Numbered from the stretch's first letter, positions 7,472-17,485 are shown. The stretch is DNA of 64,000 nt from Helcococcus massiliensis (GCF_900258485.1 NZ_OGVE01000004.1:62001-126000); one strand, 5' to 3'. Notes: generated from the letters alone by a model not told the origin. A program made the numbers and translations.

Positions 7472-8656
7472 TTATCTATGACTGTAGTATCTCTTTCCAT
7501 CCTTAATTTTCTCTAAATAGAAGCCTTCAACATCTTCTCTTACCCTTATTTCTTTATCTTGGCTTTCAATATATTTAGACTTGAAGTATTGTTCATCATA
7601 ATAGTCAAGAGACATCTCTTCTCTAGTATTTAAAGAGTTCTCAATATCTTCTACATCAATATGGTCCCTATAGTTTTCAGCTAGGTAGCCTGTAAATATT
7701 TCAGAAACTGCTCCTGAACCATATGAGAATAGGCCTATTTCTTGGCCAGCTTCTAAAGCTCCATAAATCAACTGAGAAATAAAAGCCAGGTATAGAGAAC
7801 CTGTATATAGGTTTCCTACTTGTCTAGTAAGTCTAGTAGAATCTTCATATTTTCCAAGCCATTGGTCTATTTGTTTCCCATATTTTTCACCCAGGTCTTC
7901 CCTACTTGCAACTAAGGCTTTTTTGCCCATTTTAGTGAATGGTAGGTGGAATAAAAAGGCTTGTAAAGAATCTTCACTATCCTCGTATTTTTCCATAAAT
8001 CCTTCCAGGTTTTCTTTAAACATATTTATATAGGTATCTGTTGATAATTTTCCATCTACTAGAGGGTATTCCCTATAGGATGGTCTCCAAAAATCATAAC
8101 AATCATGGGTAAGAGCTAGGCTTTTTCCTGATAATTCTAACACTTCAGCCTTGTTAGAAACTAAAATAGCGATAGCACCAGCACCTTGGGTAACCTCTCC
8201 ACCACTGTTTGCACCATAACTTGCTATATCAGAAGATAAGATAAGTACTTTTTCTTCTGGATTCAATTTTACGTGGTTGTAGGCATTTAATAAGGCTGCT
8301 GTTGCAGAATAGCAAGCTTGCTTTACTTCATATGACTTAGCAAACTTATTTATTGATAAAAGTCTGTGGACTTGACTAGCTGCCGACTTAGAAAAATCTA
8401 TGGAAGATTCTGTAGCAAAGACAACTTGACTTATGTTCTTTTTATCTTCTTCTGTCAATATTTTATTTGCTGCATTAGCTGCCATAGTCACTATATCTTC
8501 ACTTTCTTCTATTACTGACATTTTCTCCTGACCTATTCCTATAGTCCATTTGTTTGGATCTACTCCTCTTTTTTCAGCCAGATCTACTAGGTCTACGTAA
8601 TATTTAGGTAGGTAGAGACCAATTTTTTCTATTCCTACTTTATTTGTTTTACTCAT
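7472..8656 (-). CDS. mvaS: Hydroxymethylglutaryl-CoA synthase
   Basis: A 394-residue thiolase-fold enzyme condensing acetyl-CoA with acetoacetyl-CoA to HMG-CoA, the second step of the mevalonate route to isoprenoids. The catalytic triad can be placed: Glu83 (ATESSID), Cys115 (KQACYSAT) and His237 (FHLPFTK). The GSG motif near SYGSGAVSE is also present. Length matches bacterial MvaS. One base separates it from mvaA, so it is the third gene of a thiolase-mvaA-mvaS operon. The remaining mevalonate kinases and decarboxylase are not in the window. Confidence 0.96.
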   Translation of the reverse strand: MSKTNKVGIEKIGLYLPKYYVDLVDLAEKRGVDPNKWTIGIGQEKMSVIEESEDIVTMAANAANKILTEEDKKNISQVVFATESSIDFSKSAASQVHRLLSINKFAKSYEVKQACYSATAALLNAYNHVKLNPEEKVLILSSDIASYGANSGGEVTQGAGAIAILVSNKAEVLELSGKSLALTHDCYDFWRPSYREYPLVDGKLSTDTYINMFKENLEGFMEKYEDSEDSLQAFLFHLPFTKMGKKALVASREDLGEKYGKQIDQWLGKYEDSTRLTRQVGNLYTGSLYLAFISQLIYGALEAGQEIGLFSYGSGAVSEIFTGYLAENYRDHIDVEDIENSLNTREEMSLDYYDEQYFKSKYIESQDKEIRVREDVEGFYLEKIKDGKRYYSHR

Positions 8657-8657
8657 T

Positions 8658-9899
8658 TTAATCCTCTTCTCTCATCTTAGCTAATATTCCCTTGGCCAGA
8701 CTTAGGTTTACCTTGTCAGCCTTAAGTAAGCTCCTCATAAATTCATCCATTTCCTCTTCTTTAACTCCTATTTGCTTAGCTAAAGTTTTGGCATGCAGGC
8801 TCATATGTCCTTTTTGGATACCATCTGTTACAAGGGCCCTTAGGGCAGAAAAGTTTTGAACAAGTCCTACAGAAGCTATTATTTTAGCTAATTCTTTGGC
8901 GTCTGGATTGCTTAAAACCTGTAAGGACCATTTAGCTATCGGATTTATAGATATGGTTCCTCCAAGGGTGGCAACTGCCATAGGGATTTCTATTCTTCCT
9001 AATAATAGGTCATTTTCTTCGTCAAAAGTCCAACTTGTTAGAGATCTATATTGACCATCCCTTACAGTATAGGCATGGACTCCCGCTTCAACAGCTCTGA
9101 AGTCATTTCCTGTTGCAAGGACCACTGCATCTACGCCATTCATTACCCCCTTATTGTGGGTAACAGCCCTATAAGGGTCAATATTTGCATATTTAGTTGC
9201 CGCTTCTATTCTTCTAGCTACCTGTCTAGCTTTTTCAATATCCTTGTCTAAGTTTTGTACCGGAGTTTTTGTTTCAGCTACAACTACTGATTCTATAGCA
9301 TGGTTGGACAAAATTCTCAATAAAGCAGAAGAATTTGTCAAGTCTTCAGCTAAAGGAGCCAAGGCTTCTAAAATTGTATTTATGGTATTAGCTCCCATGG
9401 AATCACAGGTATCTACTGAAATGTAGATACAAACAAAGCCTTGGTCAAATTTCTTGAATGTGATTTCTTTTGGACCACCACCTCTTTTTATCATACTTTG
9501 AGAATGTTCCTCTGCTAGATCCATTAAACTATTCTTATTTTCTTCTAATATTTTTATAGCTGCATCCGGATCTTCAACATTTTCTAAGACGACTTGACCG
9601 ATTAAATATTTTCTATCCATACTAGTTTCTATATTACCTAAGGTTTTTGCTCCGTTGCTTGCAGCCGCCACTACTGAAGGTTCTTCTATGGCCATTGGTA
9701 TAATATATTCTTTTCCATTAATAGAAAAATTCATAGCAAGTCCTAAAGGTATCTCCATGTTTAAAACATAGTTTTCAATCATGGTATCACCTATTTCTTC
9801 ATCTAGGGAAATTTTTTCATTTAACATGTTTAATTCTTTTAAGATTTGTCTTCTTTCTTCAAGAGTTTTTTTATAAAACTTATTAAATTTCTCTTTCAT
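8658..9899 (-). CDS. mvaA: Hydroxymethylglutaryl-CoA reductase, class II (degradative type)
   Basis: A 413-residue class II HMG-CoA reductase that makes mevalonate. Recognisable elements are the catalytic-Glu segment MAIEEPSVVAAAS (about 69-81), DSMGANTIN, THNKGVMNGVDAV with catalytic Lys, ATGNDFRAVEAG, the glycine-rich ATLGGTISIN, and the C-terminal catalytic His in HMSLHAKTL. Class II enzymes are soluble and lack the membrane anchor of eukaryotic forms, as here. Start set by AGGAG. It sits between thiolase and HMG-CoA synthase. Confidence 0.96.
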   Translation of the reverse strand: MKEKFNKFYKKTLEERRQILKELNMLNEKISLDEEIGDTMIENYVLNMEIPLGLAMNFSINGKEYIIPMAIEEPSVVAAASNGAKTLGNIETSMDRKYLIGQVVLENVEDPDAAIKILEENKNSLMDLAEEHSQSMIKRGGGPKEITFKKFDQGFVCIYISVDTCDSMGANTINTILEALAPLAEDLTNSSALLRILSNHAIESVVVAETKTPVQNLDKDIEKARQVARRIEAATKYANIDPYRAVTHNKGVMNGVDAVVLATGNDFRAVEAGVHAYTVRDGQYRSLTSWTFDEENDLLLGRIEIPMAVATLGGTISINPIAKWSLQVLSNPDAKELAKIIASVGLVQNFSALRALVTDGIQKGHMSLHAKTLAKQIGVKEEEMDEFMRSLLKADKVNLSLAKGILAKMREED

Positions 9900-9907
9900 T
9901 TTTTCTC

Positions 9908-11128
9908 CTATCCCTTATAGGCTGGGTTTTCTAAAAGGATTGCTATACCTTGACCCCCACCTATACATGCAGATGCTATAGCATATCTTTTATTTGGATT
10001 ATTCTTAAATTCATAAATAATAGATGTAATTTGCCTTGCACCTGACATTGCTAAAGGGTGTCCAAGAGCAATAGCTCCACCATTTATATTAAATGAATTT
10101 TTATAATATTCACTATCCATGCTTATATCTAATTCTTCAAGACATCCTAGAACTTGACCTGCAAAGGCTTCATTTATTTCTAAGATATCTATATCTTTTT
10201 TAAGGTCTAAATTATTGTCCCTACATATCTTATTTATAGCTTCAACTGGTCCCATCCCCATCATATCTGGTCTTAGACCGATAATAGAATAGTCGACAAA
10301 TTTCGCCATTATGTCTAAGTTGTTTTCTTTAGCATAATCTTCTGTTGTCATAATAGTAAAAGCTGCTCCATCATTAAAGGAAGAAGAATTCCCACCAGTT
10401 ACTGAGCCTTCTTTTCTAAAGGCAGGTCTTAACTTAGCAAGTTTTTCTATACTTGTATCCAGTCTTACTTGTTCATCTTCATCAAAGATAAAACCATTTT
10501 CTACTTTTATACCTACTATCTCTTGGCCTAATCTACCACTTTCTTTAGCTTTTTGAGCCTTTATATGGCTGTCATAAGCAAATTTATCTTGGTCTTCTCT
10601 AGATATTTTATATTTTTCTACTATATTTTCAGCTATCAATCCCATATTTTCTATAACATGGTCTGTACCAGATACACTTCTTAAACATTCAAAATTTGTA
10701 TCTATCAGTGCTTTATTAGCAAGACCTAGACCTTGAAACCTAGCTTCTAAAGGTAGTTGGTAAGGTGACCTAGACATCATTTCTATACCACCTGCTGCTA
10801 CTACTTCTTTCTTTGAAAATTGTAGCTCATGGAAGGCTGATATAGCAGCTTGGATACCAGACCCACAGACCCTATTTACAGTCATTCCAGTTAATTCATC
10901 CTTTAAGCCCATATTTATTCCAATAACTTGGGCTAAATTTATAGCTGTATTGCTAGAAATAACATTTCCAACTACGACTTCATCTATATCATCTTTCTTT
11001 ATCCTTGATCTAGAAATAGCATCTTCAAGGACTTTTTCTCCTAATTTTTCAATTGCAATATTTTTTAATTTTCCTAAGTACTTTCCAACAGCTGATCTAG
11101 CTGCTCCTACGAATACTATATTTTTCAT
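9908..11128 (-). CDS. Acetyl-CoA C-acetyltransferase (biosynthetic thiolase)
   Basis: A 406-residue thiolase joining two acetyl-CoA to acetoacetyl-CoA. The acyl-accepting Cys88 is in NRVCGSGIQ, with NEAFAGQ, the His motif GGAIALGHPLAMSGAR and the second Cys in ACIGGGQG. First gene of the operon with mvaA (8-bp gap) and mvaS, so its job here is to feed mevalonate synthesis rather than butyrate fermentation. A 17-bp dyad lies 36 bases upstream of the start. Confidence 0.95.
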   Translation of the reverse strand: MKNIVFVGAARSAVGKYLGKLKNIAIEKLGEKVLEDAISRSRIKKDDIDEVVVGNVISSNTAINLAQVIGINMGLKDELTGMTVNRVCGSGIQAAISAFHELQFSKKEVVAAGGIEMMSRSPYQLPLEARFQGLGLANKALIDTNFECLRSVSGTDHVIENMGLIAENIVEKYKISREDQDKFAYDSHIKAQKAKESGRLGQEIVGIKVENGFIFDEDEQVRLDTSIEKLAKLRPAFRKEGSVTGGNSSSFNDGAAFTIMTTEDYAKENNLDIMAKFVDYSIIGLRPDMMGMGPVEAINKICRDNNLDLKKDIDILEINEAFAGQVLGCLEELDISMDSEYYKNSFNINGGAIALGHPLAMSGARQITSIIYEFKNNPNKRYAIASACIGGGQGIAILLENPAYKG

Positions 11129-11163
11129 TTTTTCTCCGTTATTTGTTTTAATTCAATTAATAT

Positions 11164-11180
11164 TTATTGTAACTCAATAA
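11164..11180. promoter_or_regulatory. Candidate operator or RNA hairpin in the mevalonate operon leader
   Basis: A perfect dyad TTATTG-N5-CAATAA, 36-52 bases before the thiolase start codon. A possible minus-strand promoter (TTGCTT, 17 bases, TATATG with its -10 at 11196-11201) would place the dyad in the early transcribed leader, where a repressor could bind. No regulator gene is adjacent, so the role is a guess. Confidence 0.35.
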
Positions 11181-11290
11181 GTAATTTTATTATTACATAT
11201 AGTCATCTTATTTACAAGAAGCAAGATTCATTATTATATTTTTGTTAATTGGGTATTTATTATATAATCTTTTTTATAGGTAATACATTA

Positions 11291-11319
11291 TTTAAACACT
11301 TTTATATAATATATATAAT
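11291..11319 (+). promoter_or_regulatory. Probable ftsH promoter
   Basis: TTTAAA (11291-11296), 17 bases, then a perfect TATAAT (11314-11319), about 35 bases before the ftsH start. The surrounding region is very A/T-rich, so chance matches are possible. Confidence 0.5.
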
Positions 11320-11354
11320 ATGAAGAAATATTTTTATTTTAATAGGAGATTTTG

Positions 11355-13316
11355 ATGACAGATAGAAGAAAAAATAATAAAAACAATAAAAACAATCGAA
11401 GTCCTAGACCTATATGGCAATGGTATTTGATTGGTGCTGCTATTATTTTAGCTATACAGATGTTTGTTTTACCTACTGTAAAAAATAGCAGTATAAAAGA
11501 AGTTAGCTATAGTGAATTTGTGCAAAAATTATCTAGTGGCGAAATAAAAGAATTAAAAGAAGAATCTTACCAATACTTATTTAAAACTGGTGACAAGGAA
11601 AACGAACAAGTATATAGAGTTGGTAAATGGAGAGATCCAGATATAACAAGTAGACTTTTGAATGCCCAAACTAAGTTTGGAACAGAAATTGTTGAACCAA
11701 CCAATCCAGTTATCCTATTTCTAGTCCAATTAGTTGTACCGCTTGCAATAATGTTTTTAGGTATTAGATTTATAACCAAAAATATGATGGGCGGGTCAAA
11801 TGCTATGAGCTTTGGTAAATCCAATGCCAAGATATATATTCAACCGACCAATGCAGCCAAGTTTAAGGATGTGGCTGGTCAAGATGAAGCTAAAGAATCT
11901 TTAGAAGAGATTGTAGACTTTTTACACAATCCAAAAAAATATGCAAAAATCGGTGCTGTGACTCCTAAGGGTGTGCTTTTAGTGGGACCTCCAGGGACTG
12001 GTAAAACTCTTTTAGCCAAGGCTGTTGCAGGTGAAGCCAATGTACCTTTCTTCTCATTATCTGGTTCAGAATTTGTTGAGATGTTTGTAGGTCTTGGAGC
12101 TTCTAAAGTTAGAGACTTGTTCAAGCAAGCTAATGAAAAAGCACCTTGTATAGTATTTATAGACGAAATTGATGCTATAGGTAAGAGAAGGGATACTTCA
12201 GGCTATAGTGGAAATGATGAAAGAGAACAAACCTTAAACCAATTGCTTAATGAAATGGACGGTTTTGATGCTACTTCAGGCGTTATAATCCTGGCAGCAA
12301 CCAACAGACCTGAAATCCTAGACCCAGCTTTAACAAGACCTGGTAGGTTTGATAGACAAGTAAGGGTTGAACTTCCAGATATTAAAGGAAGAGAAGAAAT
12401 ATTAGAAGTCCATGCTAAAAAAGTAAAAATGGACAAGGATGTAAACTTAAAGAATATTGCAAGGATGACAGCTGGTGCATCAGGTGCCGACCTAGCAAAT
12501 ATCATAAATGAAGGTGCCTTAAAGGCCGTTAGAGAAGGTAGAAATAGCGTTACAGAAGAAGACTTATCAGAGTCAGTTGAAGTTGTAATAGCTGGTCAAA
12601 AGAAGAAAAATGCTGTAATTACTCAAAAAGAAAAAGAAATTATAGCCTACCACGAAGTTGGTCACGCTATAGCGGCTGTTGCCCAAGAAGATACAGCTCC
12701 TGTAACAAAAATTACAATCATTCCTCGTACCTCAGGAGCCTTAGGTTACACTATGCAAGTTGAGGAAGAAGAGAAATTCCTCATGTCTAAAGATGACCTC
12801 TTTAGAGAAATGGTTACCCTAGCTGGTGGTAGGTCTGCTGAAGAAATAATCTTCAACATCAAAACTACCGGTGCTTCAAATGATATAGAAAGAACTACCA
12901 ATATAGCCAGAGCTATGGTAGCAACTTATGGTATGGATGAAGACTTTAACTTTGTTTTACTTGAAAAACCTTCTTCCCAATACCTAAAGGGTTCAGGTAC
13001 AAACTCTTATGCAGCCGCAGAAACAGAAAACATGGTTGATAAGAAGATTATGGAAATCATAAACCAAGCCCATGCTAAGGCTCATGAGCTATTAAATGCA
13101 AATATAGATAAGTTACACGAAATTTCTAAATACCTATTAGAACAAGAAACTATTACTGGTGAACAATTTATGGATATCTTCCATAATGAATATGTTTTAA
13201 CTGAAAAACCAGATTATATTAAAAACTTGGAAGAAAAAATAAAAGACCAAGATGTCAACCAAGACTCTGAAGAAACTATTGATGAATTAGAAGATTCAGA
13301 TAAGAAAGAAGATTAA
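11355..13316 (+). CDS. ftsH: ATP-dependent zinc metalloprotease FtsH
   Basis: A 653-residue membrane-bound AAA+ protease degrading misassembled membrane proteins and regulators. A basic, Asn-rich N-terminus precedes TM1 (about 20-40); an extracytoplasmic domain and TM2 (about 117-140) follow. The AAA domain has Walker A GPPGTGKT (211-218), Walker [10 protein letters not shown], and the SRH with [18 protein letters not shown]. The zinc site HEVGH is near residue 434. The C-terminus is acidic. The ATG at 11355 is preceded by AGGAG with a six-base gap; a TTG one codon earlier is spaced less well. Oriented against the replication direction of its neighbours. Confidence 0.98.
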   Translation: MTDRRKNNKNNKNNRSPRPIWQWYLIGAAIILAIQMFVLPTVKNSSIKEVSYSEFVQKLSSGEIKELKEESYQYLFKTGDKENEQVYRVGKWRDPDITSRLLNAQTKFGTEIVEPTNPVILFLVQLVVPLAIMFLGIRFITKNMMGGSNAMSFGKSNAKIYIQPTNAAKFKDVAGQDEAKESLEEIVDFLHNPKKYAKIGAVTPKGVLLVGPPGTGKTLLAKAVAGEANVPFFSLSGSEFVEMFVGLGASKVRDLFKQANEKAPCIVFIDEIDAIGKRRDTSGYSGNDEREQTLNQLLNEMDGFDATSGVIILAATNRPEILDPALTRPGRFDRQVRVELPDIKGREEILEVHAKKVKMDKDVNLKNIARMTAGASGADLANIINEGALKAVREGRNSVTEEDLSESVEVVIAGQKKKNAVITQKEKEIIAYHEVGHAIAAVAQEDTAPVTKITIIPRTSGALGYTMQVEEEEKFLMSKDDLFREMVTLAGGRSAEEIIFNIKTTGASNDIERTTNIARAMVATYGMDEDFNFVLLEKPSSQYLKGSGTNSYAAAETENMVDKKIMEIINQAHAKAHELLNANIDKLHEISKYLLEQETITGEQFMDIFHNEYVLTEKPDYIKNLEEKIKDQDVNQDSEETIDELEDSDKKED

Positions 13317-13321
13317 TATAT

Positions 13322-13361
13322 AAAGAAAGAGTAAGAACTTTGTATTCTTACTCTTTTCTTT
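13322..13361. terminator. Bidirectional terminator between ftsH and mtnN
   Basis: A 16-bp stem with one mismatch (AAGAAAGAGTAAGAA against TTCTTACTCTTTTCTT) and a seven-base loop, A-rich on one side and T-rich on the other. It overlaps the mtnN stop codon. Confidence 0.82.
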
Positions 13362-14046
13362 AAGCTAAATTTTCTATAAAAGATTCAACCATATCAGCTG
13401 ACCTTTTTGAAGTTATTTCTACATTTTTCAAAAAGTCATTTTCACTATTATCCTTATCCACAATATCAGATAAGGACCTAATCACCACAAAAGGTATAGA
13501 AAACTTTTCACAAGCTTGACCTACAGCCCCCGCTTCCATTTCACAAGCTATGGCTTGTGGGAATTTCTCTCTTAAGACTTTAATTAGATTATTATCACCT
13601 ACAAACTTATCGCCTGAAATGATATCTCCAAAGTAAATATTTGCCCCTATATGGTTTTTATCAAAGGCTTCCTTTACTTTATCTCCTAGACTTTTATCTG
13701 ACTGACTATAAATTCCAAGCCCCTCAGGACCATCTAAATAACTAGTATCGAAATCATGCTGGATTACCCTATCCGAAATCACTATATCTAAAGTTTCTTG
13801 GCTAGATATCATTCCTCCTGCAGTACCAACATTTATAACAAAGTCTATGTCAAAATGATACAAAAGAATAGTTGTTATAATAGCTGCATTTACCTTACCT
13901 ACCCCACTTTTACATAAGACAACTTCATTTTCTTTTATATTTCCTTTATAAAAAATGGAATCCAAATAATTAATTTCTTCTATATTATGCATTTTATTTT
14001 TAATTGCTTGGACTTCTACATCCATAGCCCCTATTATTCCTATCAT
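13360..14046 (-). CDS. mtnN: 5'-methylthioadenosine/S-adenosylhomocysteine nucleosidase
   Basis: A 228-residue nucleoside phosphorylase-fold hydrolase that clears methylthioadenosine and S-adenosylhomocysteine made by SAM-dependent reactions. The start MIGIIGAMDVEV, the VINVGTAGG loop, the substrate-binding CEMEAGAVGQAC and the RSLSDIVDKD segment with the catalytic Asp match the Pfs/MTAN family. Length is normal. It is monocistronic between two terminators. Confidence 0.95.
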   Translation of the reverse strand: MIGIIGAMDVEVQAIKNKMHNIEEINYLDSIFYKGNIKENEVVLCKSGVGKVNAAIITTILLYHFDIDFVINVGTAGGMISSQETLDIVISDRVIQHDFDTSYLDGPEGLGIYSQSDKSLGDKVKEAFDKNHIGANIYFGDIISGDKFVGDNNLIKVLREKFPQAIACEMEAGAVGQACEKFSIPFVVIRSLSDIVDKDNSENDFLKNVEITSKRSADMVESFIENLA

Positions 14047-14055
14047 CTTATCTCC

Positions 14056-14087
14056 TAATAAAAAACTAGCTAGTTGCCTAGCCAGTT
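14056..14087 (-). terminator. Terminator after pta
   Basis: A 10-bp stem (14064-14073 with 14078-14087), a four-base loop and a minus-strand T run. It closes the parA-parB-DUF4446-pta run eight bases after the pta stop codon. Confidence 0.78.
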
Positions 14088-14094
14088 TATATTT

Positions 14095-15081
14095 TTATAA
14101 TGATTGTGCAGCTGTAACAATAGATGTCATATAAACATCTTCAACATTACATCCTCTTGATAAGTCATTTACAGGTTTGTTTAATCCTTGTAAGATAGGA
14201 CCAACAGCTGTAAAACCACCAAGTCTTTGAGCTATCTTGTAACCGATATTACCTGATTCTAGATTTGGGAATATAAAGGTATTTGCCCTGCCAGCAACAA
14301 CTGAATCTGGAACTTTTAATTTTGCAACTTCTGGTGCAAAGGCAGCGTCAAATTGCATTTCCCCATCTATATCAAAGTTATATCCTTTTTCTTTAGCTAA
14401 TTGTCTAGCTATTTTTGTAGCTTCTGCTACCTTCTTTGTATCTTCTGTAACAGCTGAGCCCTTTGAAGAATATGAAAGTAAGGCAAGTTTTGGATCGATA
14501 CCAAATGTTTGAGCTGTAACAGCTGAAGATAAGGCAACTTCTGCTAATTGTTGTGCATCTAAGAATGTATTGATAGCAACATCAGCAAATAAGTATTTTT
14601 CGTCATTTCTTAGTAATATCATAGCTCCTGATGTTCTAGAAACACCTGGCTTTGTTTTAATAATTTGTAAAACAGGTCTAACTGTATCACCAGTTGTATG
14701 AACAGCTCCTGAAACCATACCATCTGCATCCCCTACTTGAACCATCATTGTTGCGAAGTAGTTTGGATTTTTAAGCATTGATTGACCTTCTTCTTTTGTA
14801 TTTTTCCCTTTTCTTCTATCTACAAAAGCATCTACATACCTATCAAATTCTGGATCATCTTCAGGATTTCTGATAGTTACTCCTTCAATATCAAAACCAT
14901 GCTCTTTAGCAGCATTTTTCACTTCTTCAGGATTACCTAGTAAGATAGGAATAATTACTCCTTCTTTATGTAATCTTTCAGTAGCTTCTAAGATTCTTGG
15001 ATCTGTACCTTCTGGTAAAACAATTGTTTTATCCTTACCTCTTAATTTTTCCTTTAATTCATCAATTACTTTTAATGACAT
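14095..15081 (-). CDS. pta: Phosphate acetyltransferase
   Basis: A 328-residue phosphotransacetylase interconverting acetyl-CoA and acetyl phosphate, central to fermentative ATP production. Typical segments include VLPEGTDPRILEA, DGMVSGAVHTTGDTVRP, GVSRTSGAM, and the C-terminal NTFIFPNLESGNIGYKIAQR and PVNDLSRG. It is the short Pta form without the N-terminal DRTGG extension. No acetate kinase gene is adjacent. It follows a DUF4446 gene by eight bases and probably shares the parAB transcript, as I see no terminator between them. Confidence 0.96.
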   Translation of the reverse strand: MSLKVIDELKEKLRGKDKTIVLPEGTDPRILEATERLHKEGVIIPILLGNPEEVKNAAKEHGFDIEGVTIRNPEDDPEFDRYVDAFVDRRKGKNTKEEGQSMLKNPNYFATMMVQVGDADGMVSGAVHTTGDTVRPVLQIIKTKPGVSRTSGAMILLRNDEKYLFADVAINTFLDAQQLAEVALSSAVTAQTFGIDPKLALLSYSSKGSAVTEDTKKVAEATKIARQLAKEKGYNFDIDGEMQFDAAFAPEVAKLKVPDSVVAGRANTFIFPNLESGNIGYKIAQRLGGFTAVGPILQGLNKPVNDLSRGCNVEDVYMTSIVTAAQSL

Positions 15082-15089
15082 TTCTCCCC

Positions 15090-15800
15090 CTATTTATTAT
15101 TTAAAGCTTTGTCCAACGCAATTTGTTCATCTCTAGACATTTCAATGTCTGACCTACCATTTTGAATATGTTTAGTATAGTTATATGATGACTCTCTTGC
15201 ATTTATGCTCGTCAACATTATACCATTATTAAACCTATCTAGTAAAACCATAGTGAAAGATAGTTTTCCTGTTTGATTTTCAAAAGCATCATACTTGTGT
15301 AAAACAACTTTTTGAACAGCGAATGCTAGTTGTTCATTCATGTTTTTTAGTCTTTTATCTGTATCTTTACCAATTTCATTTTCAAAGTCTTCCTGAGCCT
15401 TGTTTAAGCTATCAAAACTTTTATCTAGTCTTTCTTTTATTTCGTCCAGTTCATTTTTATATCTTGCATCAAGACTTGATATACGGCTGGAAATATCATT
15501 TGATACTTCATTTATAGAAGTATTAAAGTCTTTTGTAAATCCATTTGTAGACTTGTCTAGATTATCTTCAAGTCTTCTTGAAAGATGCTCTAATTCTTCA
15601 ACCTTTTCAAAAGCCACATCCACATCTTCAGATAATTCACCTAAAAGTTCTTCAAAACTTAATTCTCCGCGTCCTCTTAGAAGCTTATTATATCTTGAAG
15701 TAATTCTTTTCATCTTATTTGAAAGTTGGTTTAAACTATAGATGGTAACGAATAGTAATACGGTTAATATTATAATTATTAATAATAGGATTACTTGCAT
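15090..15800 (-). CDS. DUF4446 family membrane-anchored coiled-coil protein
   Basis: A 236-residue protein of unknown function. It has one N-terminal transmembrane helix (about 3-24), a long charged coiled coil (about 25-150), and a C-terminal domain from KVVLHKYDAFENQTGKLSF to RDEQIALDKAL that matches what I know of DUF4446. This family is commonly encoded next to ParB in Firmicutes, as here (two-base gap). The coiled coil is longer than I expect for the family, which is usually nearer 170 residues. Topology suggests a cytoplasmic, membrane-tethered rod; no function is assigned. Confidence 0.78.
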   Translation of the reverse strand: MQVILLLIIIILTVLLFVTIYSLNQLSNKMKRITSRYNKLLRGRGELSFEELLGELSEDVDVAFEKVEELEHLSRRLEDNLDKSTNGFTKDFNTSINEVSNDISSRISSLDARYKNELDEIKERLDKSFDSLNKAQEDFENEIGKDTDKRLKNMNEQLAFAVQKVVLHKYDAFENQTGKLSFTMVLLDRFNNGIMLTSINARESSYNYTKHIQNGRSDIEMSRDEQIALDKALNNK

Positions 15801-15802
15801 AT

Positions 15803-16729
15803 TTATACCTCTTCTTCATATTGAGATAGGAAATCTTCTAATTGATCATCACTTGAAAACTCAATATTGACAGTCCATTTATTTTTACCTTTGTTAACTT
15901 TAACTTTAGTTCCAAGACTCTCAGTTAACCTCTCTTCTATATCAACTACAAAGATATCTCTGCTTACATTCTTCTTTTTACGAGAAGCTTTCTTTTCAAT
16001 CTCATTTACAGTGATTTCTTTTCTAGCTAGCTTATCTAAATAATCTTTCCTTAATAAGATGTCATCGATAGATAATAAGGCTCTAGCTTGTGAAGAAGTG
16101 ATATTCCCATTTTCTAATTCTTTAATGGTAAAATCATCAAGCTTTAATAACCTAACTATGTTGGCTATATAAGTTCTAGACTTACCTAAAAGCTCAGAAA
16201 GCTCAGCCTGAGTCATCTTGTAATCTTTCATTATATTGTTATAAGCTTGGGCTTCTTCATAAGGATTCAAATCTTCTCTTTGGATGTTTTCCACCATAGA
16301 AACCATGTCTTTATCTTTTTTAGATAAGTCTTTAATAATAGCTGGCACTTCTTTTAAACCAACTGACTTAGCAGCCCTAAATCTTCTTTCACCAGCTACT
16401 ATTTCATAATGGTCTTCTCTTTTAATTAAAACTAAGGGTTGTAAGACTCCATATAACTTAATGGATTCACCTAAAGAATCTATACTTTCTTGGTTAAAAG
16501 TCTTTCTAGCATTATCTTCATTGACCTTTATTTGATCAATTTTAATAGATAAGACATCATCAACAATCTTGTCTTTTGAGTTTGTTTTTTTATTAGTTTT
16601 AGTCTTGTTTTCTTCTTTCTTGTTTATTTTTTTATCGGTAGATTCTGAATAATTATTCTCTTTTTTAGCATCTCCTCTTTCTGGTATCAAAGCTCCCAGA
16701 CCTCTACCTAAAGCTCTTTTCTTTGCCAT
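15803..16729 (-). CDS. parB: Chromosome-partitioning protein ParB (Spo0J)
   Basis: A 308-residue ParB. The N-terminus MAKKRALGRGLGALIPE is the conserved ParA-stimulating peptide. A Lys/Asn/Glu-rich linker (about 18-55) leads to the CTP-binding domain with GERRFRAA, then the parS-binding helix-turn-helix (MTQAELSELLGKSRTYIAN) and a C-terminal dimer domain. I start at the ATG at 16727-16729 because it begins the conserved peptide; the GTG at 16735 directly abuts the parA stop. Five parS-like sites lie just upstream of parA. ParB spreads from parS and loads SMC. Confidence 0.96.
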   Translation of the reverse strand: MAKKRALGRGLGALIPERGDAKKENNYSESTDKKINKKEENKTKTNKKTNSKDKIVDDVLSIKIDQIKVNEDNARKTFNQESIDSLGESIKLYGVLQPLVLIKREDHYEIVAGERRFRAAKSVGLKEVPAIIKDLSKKDKDMVSMVENIQREDLNPYEEAQAYNNIMKDYKMTQAELSELLGKSRTYIANIVRLLKLDDFTIKELENGNITSSQARALLSIDDILLRKDYLDKLARKEITVNEIEKKASRKKKNVSRDIFVVDIEERLTESLGTKVKVNKGKNKWTVNIEFSSDDQLEDFLSQYEEEV

Positions 16730-16735
16730 ATCCAC

Positions 16736-17485
16736 CTACTTATTATTTTTTATAATTTCATTAGCTAATTTCTTATAAGCTAAGCCACCCTTAGAATTTG
16801 GATCATAATCTAAAATAGATAAACCATGTGAAGGAGCTTCCGCCAACCTTATATTTCTAGGGATAACAGTCTTAAAGACCTTATCCTTAAAATACTTCTT
16901 AACTTCTTCAACTACATCTAATGATAAGTTGTTTCTACCATCAAACATAGATATTAGCACACCTTCAACCTCTAAGTTCGGATTTAAGCTTTCTTTAATC
17001 AATTCTAACGTTTGTACTAATTGAGAAACACCCTCTAAGGCATAGTATTCAGTTTGTATTGGGATCAAGACTGAATCACTAGCTACAAGTGCATTTATGC
17101 TTAAAAGTCCTAATGATGGAGGACAATCAATTATCACATAATCATAATCTTCAGTTTTCTCTAAAATGTTCTTTAATAGACTTTCTCTATTTTCTATATT
17201 AACAGCTTCTATTTCAAAACCTGATAGGTCTGAAGTAGAAGGAAGTATACTAACATTTTTGGCACTTGTTTCTAAAATTTTTACTTCTTCACCTAATAAG
17301 GCATCATACAGACTTGACTCTAAAGAATGTTTGTCTACACCCAGTCCAGAAGTACTGTTAGCTTGTGGATCCAAGTCTATAACTAATGTTTTTTTCTTTT
17401 TATTTCCTAAATAAGCGGCTAAATTTACAACAGTTGTAGTTTTTCCAACGCCACCTTTTTGATTAAATATTGATATAACTTTCAT
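16736..17485 (-). CDS. parA: Chromosome-partitioning ATPase ParA (Soj)
   Basis: A 249-residue deviant-Walker ATPase. The Walker A KGGVGKTT is at residues 9-16, with DLDPQANSTSGLG and IDCPPSLGLL following, and an intact C-terminus (RLAEAPSHG). Short length and no HTH mark a chromosomal Soj rather than a plasmid ParA. GAGGTG precedes the ATG at 17483-17485. It is immediately followed by parB. Besides segregation, Soj is known to regulate DnaA, which fits the location near the origin. Confidence 0.96.
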   Translation of the reverse strand: MKVISIFNQKGGVGKTTTVVNLAAYLGNKKKKTLVIDLDPQANSTSGLGVDKHSLESSLYDALLGEEVKILETSAKNVSILPSTSDLSGFEIEAVNIENRESLLKNILEKTEDYDYVIIDCPPSLGLLSINALVASDSVLIPIQTEYYALEGVSQLVQTLELIKESLNPNLEVEGVLISMFDGRNNLSLDVVEEVKKYFKDKVFKTVIPRNIRLAEAPSHGLSILDYDPNSKGGLAYKKLANEIIKNNK

